Part shown: piece by piece, positions 1-5,031 of the stretch | Numbering within the stretch: the stretch's first letter is position 1 | Layout of the letters: each line of letters starts with the position of its first letter | DNA from: RGIG2161 sp964525525 | Lineage (GTDB): Bacteria > Bacillota > Clostridia > Oscillospirales > CAG-272 | NCBI GenBank assembly: GCA_964525525.1 | Contig: CAZGHD010000081.1 | Location: 1-9,359 of the forward strand | DNA: 9,359 nucleotides | Direction: 5' to 3' | Program-made: the position numbers and the translations under genes | Notes under the pieces: model-generated | What the model was told of the DNA's origin: nothing | The model's database searches: none | Seen by the model: the letters and a program-made list of their open reading frames with translations, nothing else

Positions 1-1421
1 TCGGGGAATACGTTTTTACCGTTAGAAAGAATGATAACGTTTTTCTTACGTCCGGTGATGTAGATATAGTTATCTTTGTCCATATATCCGATGTCGCCGG
101 TGCGGAAGAATCCGTCCTCGGTGAATACCTCTGCAGTAGCTTCGGGATTCTTGTAGTAACCCATCATTACGTTGTCGCCCTTGACGAGTATCTCGCCGGT
201 TTCTTCGTCGGGAGATTTGTCAATCTTGACCTCGCATCCGTAAACGGGCTGACCTACCGAGTGGAATTTGACCTTACCGGGAGAGTTTACCGCTACGAGC
301 GGAGCACATTCGGTAATGCCGTAGCCTTCAAGTACGGTGATGCCGAAAGCGTAGAAATCCTTTATGATCTGCGGAGAGAGCGGAGCGCCGCCGCAGACGA
401 TACTCTTTAAGTTTCCGCCGAATGCGCCGAGGATCTGCGAGAATATCTCCTGACGCTTATCAATACCGAGCGCAAGCATAGCGGCAGAAGCCTTCATACC
501 GAGCTTGACCTTTTTGGTCATGCCTTTTTTGTTTATCTCGTCCCAGATCTTTTTGTGCATGGTCTCAAGGAAAAGAGGAACGAGAACGAGAGTGTTCGGC
601 TTAAACGACGCAAAGTTACGCATTACGTACTTGATGCTGTCGTTGATAAATACGGAACCGCCTATGTTAATCATAGCGAGGTTACCGCAGGTAAGCTCGT
701 AGGTGTGATGCGGGGGAAGAACTGACACGAAGGTGTTGTTATGATCGTATGACATTGAAAGGCAGGATGCGTTTACCGCCGCGGTCAGGTTTTTCTGAGA
801 GAGCATAACGCCCTTACTCGTACCGGTCGTTCCGGAGGTGAAGAGAAGCGCGCACATGATCTCCATATCTATCTCGTGATCGAGATATGCGGTGTTGCCG
901 GCTTCAAGCTCTTTGCGTCCAAGCTCGATGAGTTCGTCATAAGCAACTACCTTTTCGGATTTTATGTTTTCGGTTGAGGAGACGATGGGGACGAACATCT
1001 GCACTCCGGGGAGTCTATCCTCAAGTGCCGCCATACGGTTGTTGAAGCTCTCGGTGTAAAATACAGCCGAAACCTCCGCAAGCTCGATGAAATCAACGAG
1101 GTGATCTTCGTCTATCTCCTTATCGAGAGGAACTATAACTCCGCCGCCGTTTACGGTAGCGAGGTAGGTGGTGATCCATCCGGGATGGAGTTCGCCTATC
1201 ACGGCAATTCTCTTGCCCATAAGTCCGCGTACGGCAAACGCAGTGCCGAGGCGGTTCATGTTTTCCCAAATGTCGTTATAAGTGTAATGCTTTATTTCGC
1301 CGTTCTCTTTGTAACTGTAAAAGTCTTTATCCCCGAACGCTTCCATACTCGTCTTTACGAGATGGCGCAGATCGTTTATTATTTTCGGGGGTTCTGCCTT
1401 CAGGTTATTGATCATTCGCAT
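1..1421 (-). CDS. AMP-forming acyl-CoA synthetase (long-chain fatty acid-CoA ligase-like), 3' end outside window
   Basis: Activates a carboxylic acid, probably a fatty acid, to an acyl-adenylate with ATP and then to acyl-CoA in the cytoplasm or at the membrane face. About 473 codons are visible; the C-terminal end lies beyond the left edge. Adenylate-forming motifs appear in order: the phosphate-binding loop TSGTTGTSKG at residues 195-204 followed by VMLS, a PPHHTYE segment after it (fatty acyl-CoA synthetases usually have L-P-L-x-H-T-Y-E here), YGITE at 367-371, the ribose-binding TGD at 441-443, and the hinge GRKK at 457-460. The catalytic lysine of the C-terminal domain is not reached. The start is the ATG at 1421 because AGGAGGA lies 7 bases upstream; a second in-frame ATG at 1415 is too close to the site to be preferred. 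It is transcribed alone, divergently from the next gene, from a consensus promoter. Family assignment is firm. The chain length of the substrate, and whether the acceptor is CoA or an acyl carrier protein, cannot be read. Confidence 0.93.
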   Translation of the reverse strand, partial: MRMINNLKAEPPKIINDLRHLVKTSMEAFGDKDFYSYKENGEIKHYTYNDIWENMNRLGTAFAVRGLMGKRIAVIGELHPGWITTYLATVNGGGVIVPLDKEIDEDHLVDFIELAEVSAVFYTESFNNRMAALEDRLPGVQMFVPIVSSTENIKSEKVVAYDELIELGRKELEAGNTAYLDHEIDMEIMCALLFTSGTTGTSKGVMLSQKNLTAAVNASCLSMSYDHNNTFVSVLPPHHTYELTCGNLAMINIGGSVFINDSIKYVMRNFASFKPNTLVLVPLFLETMHKKIWDEINKKGMTKKVKLGMKASAAMLALGIDKRQEIFSQILGAFGGNLKSIVCGGAPLSPQIIKDFYAFGITVLEGYGITECAPLVAVNSPGKVKFHSVGQPVYGCEVKIDKSPDEETGEILVKGDNVMMGYYKNPEATAEVFTEDGFFRTGDIGYMDKDNYIYITGRKKNVIILSNGKNVFP

Positions 1422-1428
1422 TGAAAAA

Positions 1429-1435
1429 TCCTCCT
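1429..1435 (-). promoter_or_regulatory. Ribosome binding site of the acyl-CoA synthetase gene
   Basis: On the minus strand this reads AGGAGGA, a near-perfect anti-16S match 7 bases before the ATG at 1421. It decides the start in favour of 1421 over the ATG two codons later. Confidence 0.85.
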
Positions 1436-1437
1436 GC

Positions 1438-1450
1438 GTGCACAGTGCAC
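1438..1450. promoter_or_regulatory. Palindrome at the predicted transcription start (candidate operator)
   Basis: The sequence is GTGCAC-A-GTGCAC: two copies of the self-complementary hexamer GTGCAC separated by one base, giving a perfect 6-bp inverted repeat. It starts 7 bases past the -10 hexamer of the minus-strand promoter, so it covers about +1 to +13 of the acyl-CoA synthetase transcript and ends 2 bases before its ribosome binding site. A protein bound here would block initiation. The geometry is seen; the operator role is inferred. I do not recognise the motif as a known FapR, FabT or FadR site. Confidence 0.45.
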
Positions 1451-1457
1451 TTAAAGT

Positions 1458-1485
1458 ATTATATCACAAATTATTGTTTTGTCAA
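1458..1485 (-). promoter_or_regulatory. Sigma-A type promoter of the acyl-CoA synthetase gene
   Basis: On the minus strand a perfect TTGACA (1485-1480) is followed by 16 bases and a perfect TATAAT (1463-1458). The predicted start is near 1451, which gives a leader of about 30 bases before the ATG at 1421. Both hexamers match consensus exactly, so this should be a strong promoter unless repressed. Confidence 0.85.
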
Positions 1486-1503
1486 GATTTTGCCAAAATA
1501 ATT

Positions 1504-1517
1504 GTTGAATTCTCAAC
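1504..1517. promoter_or_regulatory. Inverted repeat between the divergent promoters
   Basis: GTTGA-ATTC-TCAAC, a 5-bp perfect inverted repeat around 4 bases. It lies between the -35 of the minus-strand promoter (1480-1485) and the first plus-strand -35 (1523-1528), where a shared regulator could sit. The TTGA...TCAA form loosely recalls MarR-family sites such as FabT boxes, but it is short and the region is A+T-rich, so chance is a real possibility. Confidence 0.25.
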
Positions 1518-1522
1518 TTGAT

Positions 1523-1550
1523 TTGAACCTTTTTTGAGTATTTCTATAAT
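1523..1550 (+). promoter_or_regulatory. Possible upstream promoter of the membrane protein gene
   Basis: TTGAAC (1523-1528), a 16-base spacer and a perfect TATAAT (1545-1550). It is a reasonable sigma-A promoter pointing at the gene at 1668, with a start near 1557. The downstream promoter at 1566-1594 has better spacing, so this may be a second, weaker start. Confidence 0.5.
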
Positions 1551-1565
1551 ATTTGTAATTAAAAC

Positions 1566-1594
1566 TTGAAAAAGATAGCGATAAATGTTATAAT
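1566..1594 (+). promoter_or_regulatory. Main promoter of the membrane protein gene
   Basis: TTGAAA (1566-1571), a 17-base spacer and a perfect TATAAT (1589-1594). The predicted start is near 1601, giving a leader of about 67 bases before the ATG at 1668. Hexamers and spacing are close to the sigma-A optimum. Confidence 0.75.
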
Positions 1595-1650
1595 AAAATG
1601 AGATCATTTTTATTTAAGTTACATCCTCGGTCTGCACTATTTGTTGTTTA

Positions 1651-1655
1651 AGGAG
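1651..1655 (+). promoter_or_regulatory. Ribosome binding site of the membrane protein gene
   Basis: AGGAG lies 12 bases before the ATG at 1668. The spacing is somewhat long but still workable. It argues against the in-frame TTG at 1641, which would lie upstream of this site and has no site of its own. Confidence 0.55.
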
Positions 1656-1667
1656 CGAGCTGATTTT

Positions 1668-2384
1668 ATGAAAAAAGAAAACGATTTGATCCCCGAACAG
1701 AGCGAAGAAACTGCGGTTGGCAAGAAAAAACAGCCGAAGAACCCGAAAAAAAGAAAAAAGATAATCATATGCGTCATTTTCCTTGTGATGGCGGTATTTT
1801 GCGCGCTTTATACGACCGTACTCCAGGATATAGACTTTGACGTTCTGCTTGAAAATATAAAGACAAGCTTTGAAGAAGAGGAAGAGGGTTATACCGAATT
1901 TCTTTTCCATGAAGCAAACTATAATGAGGATATTTTCAAGGACAAGACGTATATGGCACTTGACAGATACGTCAGATACGAGTACGGCGGTGTTACATAT
2001 ACAATAACCGATGAAAACTACGCCCAGTACGGACCGGACGTTGAGTTTTTCGGCGAGTATTTCGCGTGCCTGATTGACGGAGACGCCGAGGGCTACAACG
2101 CGCTTTGCTCTGAAAAATATTATAAGATAAAAGGCAACGAGCCGTTTGAGAGATTTACGAAGCAAAAAATATACGATATGCATATTCTCAAACAGCGTCA
2201 GACTACCGACGAGGACGGTGTTACGATGTATTATTACGTCGTGAATTATAAAATAAGACTCAACAACGGCTCTTTCCGCACCGACACGGGTGACGATGCG
2301 TCAAGACTTCTCGTTATGGTACTGACCGACAGAGAGGGAAGTGTAAAAATCGACAAGATAGTATATTATAAGACAAGCAAATAG
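1668..2384 (+). CDS. Unrecognised single-pass membrane protein with an extracytoplasmic domain
   Basis: A 238-residue protein that I do not recognise. The N-terminus is hydrophilic and very lysine-rich (residues 19-31 are mostly K, with P, N and R). One hydrophobic segment follows at about 32-53 (starting IIICVIFLV), which fits a signal anchor with positive residues inside and the rest of the chain outside. After a short acidic stretch (EEEEE near 69-73), residues 75-238 form a soluble part rich in tyrosine, aspartate and glutamate, ending in beta-strand-like alternation (MYYYVVNYKIRL, then RLLVMVL and KIDKIVYYK). That layout resembles small NTF2-like or lipoprotein-type extracytoplasmic domains, but no signature motif is visible. 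There is no lipobox and no LPXTG. The ATG at 1668 is chosen over a TTG at 1641 because AGGAG lies between them. The gene has its own promoter(s) and is followed 2 bases after its stop by the next gene's promoter, so it is probably transcribed largely alone. A real gene is very likely; its function is unknown. Confidence 0.8.
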   Translation: MKKENDLIPEQSEETAVGKKKQPKNPKKRKKIIICVIFLVMAVFCALYTTVLQDIDFDVLLENIKTSFEEEEEGYTEFLFHEANYNEDIFKDKTYMALDRYVRYEYGGVTYTITDENYAQYGPDVEFFGEYFACLIDGDAEGYNALCSEKYYKIKGNEPFERFTKQKIYDMHILKQRQTTDEDGVTMYYYVVNYKIRLNNGSFRTDTGDDASRLLVMVLTDREGSVKIDKIVYYKTSK

Positions 2385-2386
2385 TA

Positions 2387-2415
2387 TTTACAAAACCTCC
2401 TTTTTATGGTACAAT
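2387..2415 (+). promoter_or_regulatory. Promoter of the NfeD-like gene
   Basis: TTTACA (2387-2392), a 17-base spacer and TACAAT (2410-2415), each one base off consensus. It begins 2 bases after the stop codon of the preceding gene. Transcription would start near 2422, about 25 bases before the GTG start. This may also be the promoter that feeds the purine genes, since no clear promoter is seen directly before purE. Confidence 0.65.
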
Positions 2416-2434
2416 TTATACGTCATAACAATAC

Positions 2435-2441
2435 GGAGGAG
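2435..2441 (+). promoter_or_regulatory. Ribosome binding site supporting a GTG start
   Basis: GGAGGAG, 5 bases before the GTG at 2447. The near-perfect match and the absence of an in-frame ATG nearby make GTG the start codon. Confidence 0.85.
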
Positions 2442-2446
2442 TTACC

Positions 2447-2872
2447 GTGCTTGATTATCTTCCGATAGTGTGGGTCGCTATTATCGTAGTTTCTATAGTC
2501 TGCGAGGCGGCGTCGCGCACTTTCATCCCGTTATGGTTTGCGCCCGCTGCTGCAGTTTCGCTGATACTGTCTTTTGCGGGGCTCCCTAAGTGGCTCGGAG
2601 TGCTTGCGTTCTTCTTTACCGCACTCGTTCTGTTTGTGCTGTCGCGTACAGTATTTGCTTCTCTGCTCGGTATAAAAAAACGGCGTGAGAACCCGATTGC
2701 CGGCCGGCAGGCACTTGTTATCGAATCGGTAGATAACCTCAGAATGACAGGGAAGGTCCTCGTTGACGGTGTCGAAATGCGGGCAGTGTCTTTAAGCGAT
2801 AGTGATATTATTCCCGCAGGAGAGATCGTTACGGTGATCGCTGATGAAAACGGAGTCATCGTCTGCAAGTGA
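2447..2872 (+). CDS. NfeD-like small membrane protein with C-terminal OB-fold domain
   Basis: A 141-residue protein of the short NfeD type. Three hydrophobic segments fill the first half (about residues 5-22, 29-47 and 49-70), followed by a basic turn (KKRR at 77-80). A small beta-rich domain occupies about 83-141 and shows the NfeD pattern: P-I-A-G-R-Q-A at 83-89, the T-G-K-V-L-V-D-G strand pair at 101-108, an A-V-S step at 113-115, and A-G-E-I-V-T-V-I near 124-131. The tryptophan often found after the G-x-V-x-V-x-G-x step is a methionine here (M111). Short NfeD proteins usually pair with an SPFH/stomatin-like protein and are thought to help organise membrane microdomains; no such gene is next to this one. 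It has its own promoter, and 87 bases separate it from purE, so co-transcription with the purine genes is possible. The family call is good; the cellular role is inferred only. Confidence 0.82.
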   Translation: MLDYLPIVWVAIIVVSIVCEAASRTFIPLWFAPAAAVSLILSFAGLPKWLGVLAFFFTALVLFVLSRTVFASLLGIKKRRENPIAGRQALVIESVDNLRMTGKVLVDGVEMRAVSLSDSDIIPAGEIVTVIADENGVIVCK

Positions 2873-2884
2873 AGCGCAAAACCA

Positions 2885-2920
2885 TTTAAGAAAATTCCGT
2901 GTATGCGGATTTTTCTTAAA
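2885..2920 (+). terminator. A/T-rich hairpin between the NfeD-like gene and purE (weak terminator or leader attenuator)
   Basis: TTTAAGAAAATTCCG (2885-2899) and CGGATTTTTCTTAAA (2906-2920) pair over 15 positions with one mismatch around a 6-base loop. The G+C core is only TCCG/CGGA, next to a T-rich run, so it resembles a weak intrinsic terminator that could act in either direction. It sits after the NfeD-like stop and before purE. It may end the upstream transcript, trim read-through into the purine genes, or act as a leader element. No aptamer-like fold surrounds it. Confidence 0.5.
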
Positions 2921-2947
2921 AATATAAATGCGAAAATAATCGAATAT

Positions 2948-2954
2948 AAGGAGA
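2948..2954 (+). promoter_or_regulatory. Ribosome binding site of purE
   Basis: AAGGAGA, 5 bases before the ATG at 2960. It fixes the start there and rules out an in-frame ATG at 2903, which lies in the hairpin loop and has no ribosome binding site. Confidence 0.85.
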
Positions 2955-2959
2955 TACAA

Positions 2960-3454
2960 ATGAAAAAAGTTGCAATAATAATGGGCAGTGACAGTGATCT
3001 GCCGGTAGTTAACAGCTGTATGGAAAGACTTGAGAAATTCGGGATACCTTACGAGGCACACATAATGAGCGCGCACAGAACTCCCGAGATAGCTCATACT
3101 TTTTCCGCAAATGCTGAAAGAGAAGGCTTCGGCGTGATAATCGCCGCAGCAGGTAAAGCCGCTCACCTTGCAGGTGTTATGGCGGCGGGAACTATTCTTC
3201 CCGTTATCGGAATTCCGATGAAATCCTCTACTCTTGACGGTATGGATTCGCTTCTTTCTACCGTTCAGATGCCGTCCGGCGTTCCGGTTGCTACCGTTGC
3301 AATAGACGGTGCGGCAAACGCGGCTATACTCGCGGCGCAGATTCTTGCTCTCTCTGAACCCGAGCTTGCTGAAAAGCTTCGCCTGATGAAGAAAGATATG
3401 TCGGACAGCGTTCAGAAAAAGGATATCGCGCTTCAGTCGGATATGAACTATTAA
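2960..3454 (+). CDS. purE: PurE, N5-carboxyaminoimidazole ribonucleotide mutase (or AIR carboxylase)
   Basis: Forms CAIR (4-carboxy-AIR) in de novo purine synthesis. Class I enzymes use N5-CAIR made by PurK; class II enzymes carboxylate AIR directly with CO2. The 164-residue length is typical of the bacterial single-domain form. Visible motifs are GSDSD at 9-13 (phosphate and ribose binding), SAHRTP at 37-42 (the active-site histidine), and the long conserved stretch from DSLLSTVQMP (96-105) to GVPVATVAI. The loop at 62-72 reads A-A-A-G-K-A-A-H-L-A-G, where the usual class I loop is A-G-G-A-A-H-L-P-G. The lysine and the lost proline are discussed as a finding. It is the first gene of a four-gene purine run, 40 bases before purC. 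No purine riboswitch is visible upstream. Assignment to PurE is secure; overall similarity favours class I. Confidence 0.95.
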   Translation: MKKVAIIMGSDSDLPVVNSCMERLEKFGIPYEAHIMSAHRTPEIAHTFSANAEREGFGVIIAAAGKAAHLAGVMAAGTILPVIGIPMKSSTLDGMDSLLSTVQMPSGVPVATVAIDGAANAAILAAQILALSEPELAEKLRLMKKDMSDSVQKKDIALQSDMNY

Positions 3455-3494
3455 TTGATAATATTAAAATAAATACGCAAAGGAATTTGACAAA

Positions 3495-4358
3495 ATGAAC
3501 GAAAAACTTTTTGAAGGTAAGGTAAGAGCGATCTACGAGGCTGATGACGACAATCTCCTCATCGTTACTACCGACCGTATTTCCGCATACGATGTTATTA
3601 TGCCCACCCTCATTCCCGAGAAGGGCGTTATCCTCAACTCTCTTTCCGAGTTCTGGTTTGATCTCACCAAAGATACCGTTAAAAATCATCTCGTTACATC
3701 TGACGTTGATAAGTATCCCGGAAAGTTCTGTGGCGATAAGGATCTCGTTGGCAGATCTATGCTTGTAAAGAAGCTCAAGATGCTTCCGTTTGAGTGCATA
3801 GTTCGCGGATATATCTCCGGCTCCGCATGGGAGAGCTATCAGAAGAACGGTACCGTTTGCGATATGCCGGTTCGCACCGGTATGAAAGAGAGCGATAAGT
3901 TTGACGAGCCGATCTTCACTCCCTCTACCAAGGCGGCTGAAGGGCACGACATAAACGTAAGCTACGACTATATGGCAAACGAGCTCGGTACCGAGCTTGC
4001 GACCAAAGTACGCGATAAGACCATCGAGGTATATTCTCTTTGCGCTGATTACGCGGCAAAGCGTGGAATCATTATCGCAGACACCAAGCTCGAGTTCGGT
4101 CTTGACGAAAACGGCGAGCTCGTTCTCGGTGACGAGGTTCTCACTCCTGACTCCAGCCGTTTCTGGCCGGCGGCAGAGTATGAGAGCGGACGCTCACAGG
4201 CAAGCTACGACAAGCAGTATCTTCGCGACTGGCTTACTGCAAACGGCCACCGCGGAGTATCTCCCGCTCCCGAGCTTCCCGCTGACGTAGTAGCAGCTAC
4301 CCGCGCTAAATACGTTGAAGCTTACGAGATGATCACCGGCAAAAAGTTTGATAAATAA
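3495..4358 (+). CDS. purC: PurC, SAICAR synthase
   Basis: Joins CAIR and aspartate with ATP to give SAICAR (phosphoribosylaminoimidazole-succinocarboxamide), the step after PurE. At 287 residues it is the longer, yeast Ade1-like form rather than the shorter E. coli-type one. Motifs in order: F-E-G-K-V-R-A-I-Y at 6-14 (nucleotide-binding start), TTDRISAYD at 25-33, VRGYISGSAW at 103-112, FTPSTKAAEGHD at 141-152, ADTKLEFG at 195-202 and DEVLTPDSSRFW at 213-224. The N-terminal motif in this subfamily is most often G-K-V-R-D-I-Y; here the aspartate is an alanine, which other PurC forms tolerate. AAAGGA lies 10 bases before the ATG. Only 10 bases separate its stop from the purN start, which suggests translational coupling. 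Confidence 0.97.
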   Translation: MNEKLFEGKVRAIYEADDDNLLIVTTDRISAYDVIMPTLIPEKGVILNSLSEFWFDLTKDTVKNHLVTSDVDKYPGKFCGDKDLVGRSMLVKKLKMLPFECIVRGYISGSAWESYQKNGTVCDMPVRTGMKESDKFDEPIFTPSTKAAEGHDINVSYDYMANELGTELATKVRDKTIEVYSLCADYAAKRGIIIADTKLEFGLDENGELVLGDEVLTPDSSRFWPAAEYESGRSQASYDKQYLRDWLTANGHRGVSPAPELPADVVAATRAKYVEAYEMITGKKFDK

Positions 4359-4368
4359 GAGAACCGAT

Positions 4369-5001
4369 ATGAGTATAAAGAAAATTGCCGTGCTCGTTTC
4401 GGGCGGCGGTACTAATCTTCAGGCTATGATAGATGCTCACGCGAGAGGCGAAATAAACAATGCGGAATTTTGCGTTGTTATTTCTTCCAAAGAGGACGCG
4501 TATGCGCTTGAGCGTGCTAAAAATGCGGGAATTCCTACCGAAGTTGTTGTACGTAAAGAATATCCCGACGTTGCGTCTTATACCGCGGCGATAGTTGACG
4601 TGCTGAAAAAGCACTCCGCCGATCTCGTTGTATACGCGGGATTTATGACCATACTTGACGAGCAGATTGTTAAGGAATACGATGGCAGAATGATGAACGT
4701 TCACCCGTCACTTATCCCGTCTTTCTGCGGTGTGGGTATGTACGGACTTCACGTTCACGAGGCAGCGCTTGCGCGCGGAGTTAAACTCACGGGAGCGACG
4801 GTGCATTTCGTTAACGAGGAATGCGACGGTGGCCCGATAATTCTGCAAAAAGCTGTTGCTATCGAAAACGGAGATACGCCCGAGGTACTTCAGGCACGTG
4901 TAATGCACGAGGCAGAATGGAAGATACTCCCGCAGGCGGTTGATCTTTTCTGCCGCGACAAGCTGAAAATAGAAAACAACAGAGTTATAATACTTGACTA
5001 A
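4369..5001 (+). CDS. purN: PurN, phosphoribosylglycinamide formyltransferase
   Basis: Transfers a formyl group from 10-formyl-tetrahydrofolate to GAR, giving FGAR. The 210-residue length is normal. SGGGTN at 11-16 binds the phosphate of GAR, and V-Y-A-G-F-M-T-I-L at 88-96 lies in the folate-binding core. The catalytic trio is present: N110 and H112 in NVHPSLIP (110-117) and D153 in ECDGGPIILQ (151-160), equivalent to N106, H108 and D144 of the E. coli enzyme. The stretch after HPSLIP (S-F-C-G-V-G-M-Y-G-L-H-V-H) is the Firmicutes-like version and differs from the E. coli one. The ATG at 4369 is used; a TTG at 4348 in the same frame overlaps purC and would add a non-homologous extension. There is no strong ribosome binding site before 4369, so ribosomes ending purC 10 bases upstream probably re-initiate here. 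Confidence 0.96.
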   Translation: MSIKKIAVLVSGGGTNLQAMIDAHARGEINNAEFCVVISSKEDAYALERAKNAGIPTEVVVRKEYPDVASYTAAIVDVLKKHSADLVVYAGFMTILDEQIVKEYDGRMMNVHPSLIPSFCGVGMYGLHVHEAALARGVKLTGATVHFVNEECDGGPIILQKAVAIENGDTPEVLQARVMHEAEWKILPQAVDLFCRDKLKIENNRVIILD

Positions 5002-5031
5002 GTTATGATTTAATGAAAGGAAATATAACAA

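Noticed and set aside
1614..2183. A 189-codon minus-strand open frame opposite the unknown membrane protein gene.
   Set aside because: The plus strand has a promoter, a ribosome binding site and a sensible signal-anchor protein. The minus frame has no site before its start, and its phenylalanine-rich product is the complement of A-rich sense codons.
2903..2959. In-frame N-terminal extension of PurE starting at an ATG at 2903.
   Set aside because: The ATG lies in the loop of a hairpin and has no ribosome binding site. The PurE fold starts at K-K-V-A-I-I-M-G, and AAGGAGA precedes the ATG at 2960.
2873..2959. A purine riboswitch before purE.
   Set aside because: The gap is only 87 bases and shows none of the conserved core bases or the three-way junction layout; only one simple hairpin is visible.
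4348..4368. An in-frame TTG start for purN overlapping the end of purC.
   Set aside because: It would add seven residues not found in PurN, and the ATG at 4369 gives the usual N-terminus M-S-I-K-K-I-A-V-L-V-S-G-G-G-T-N.
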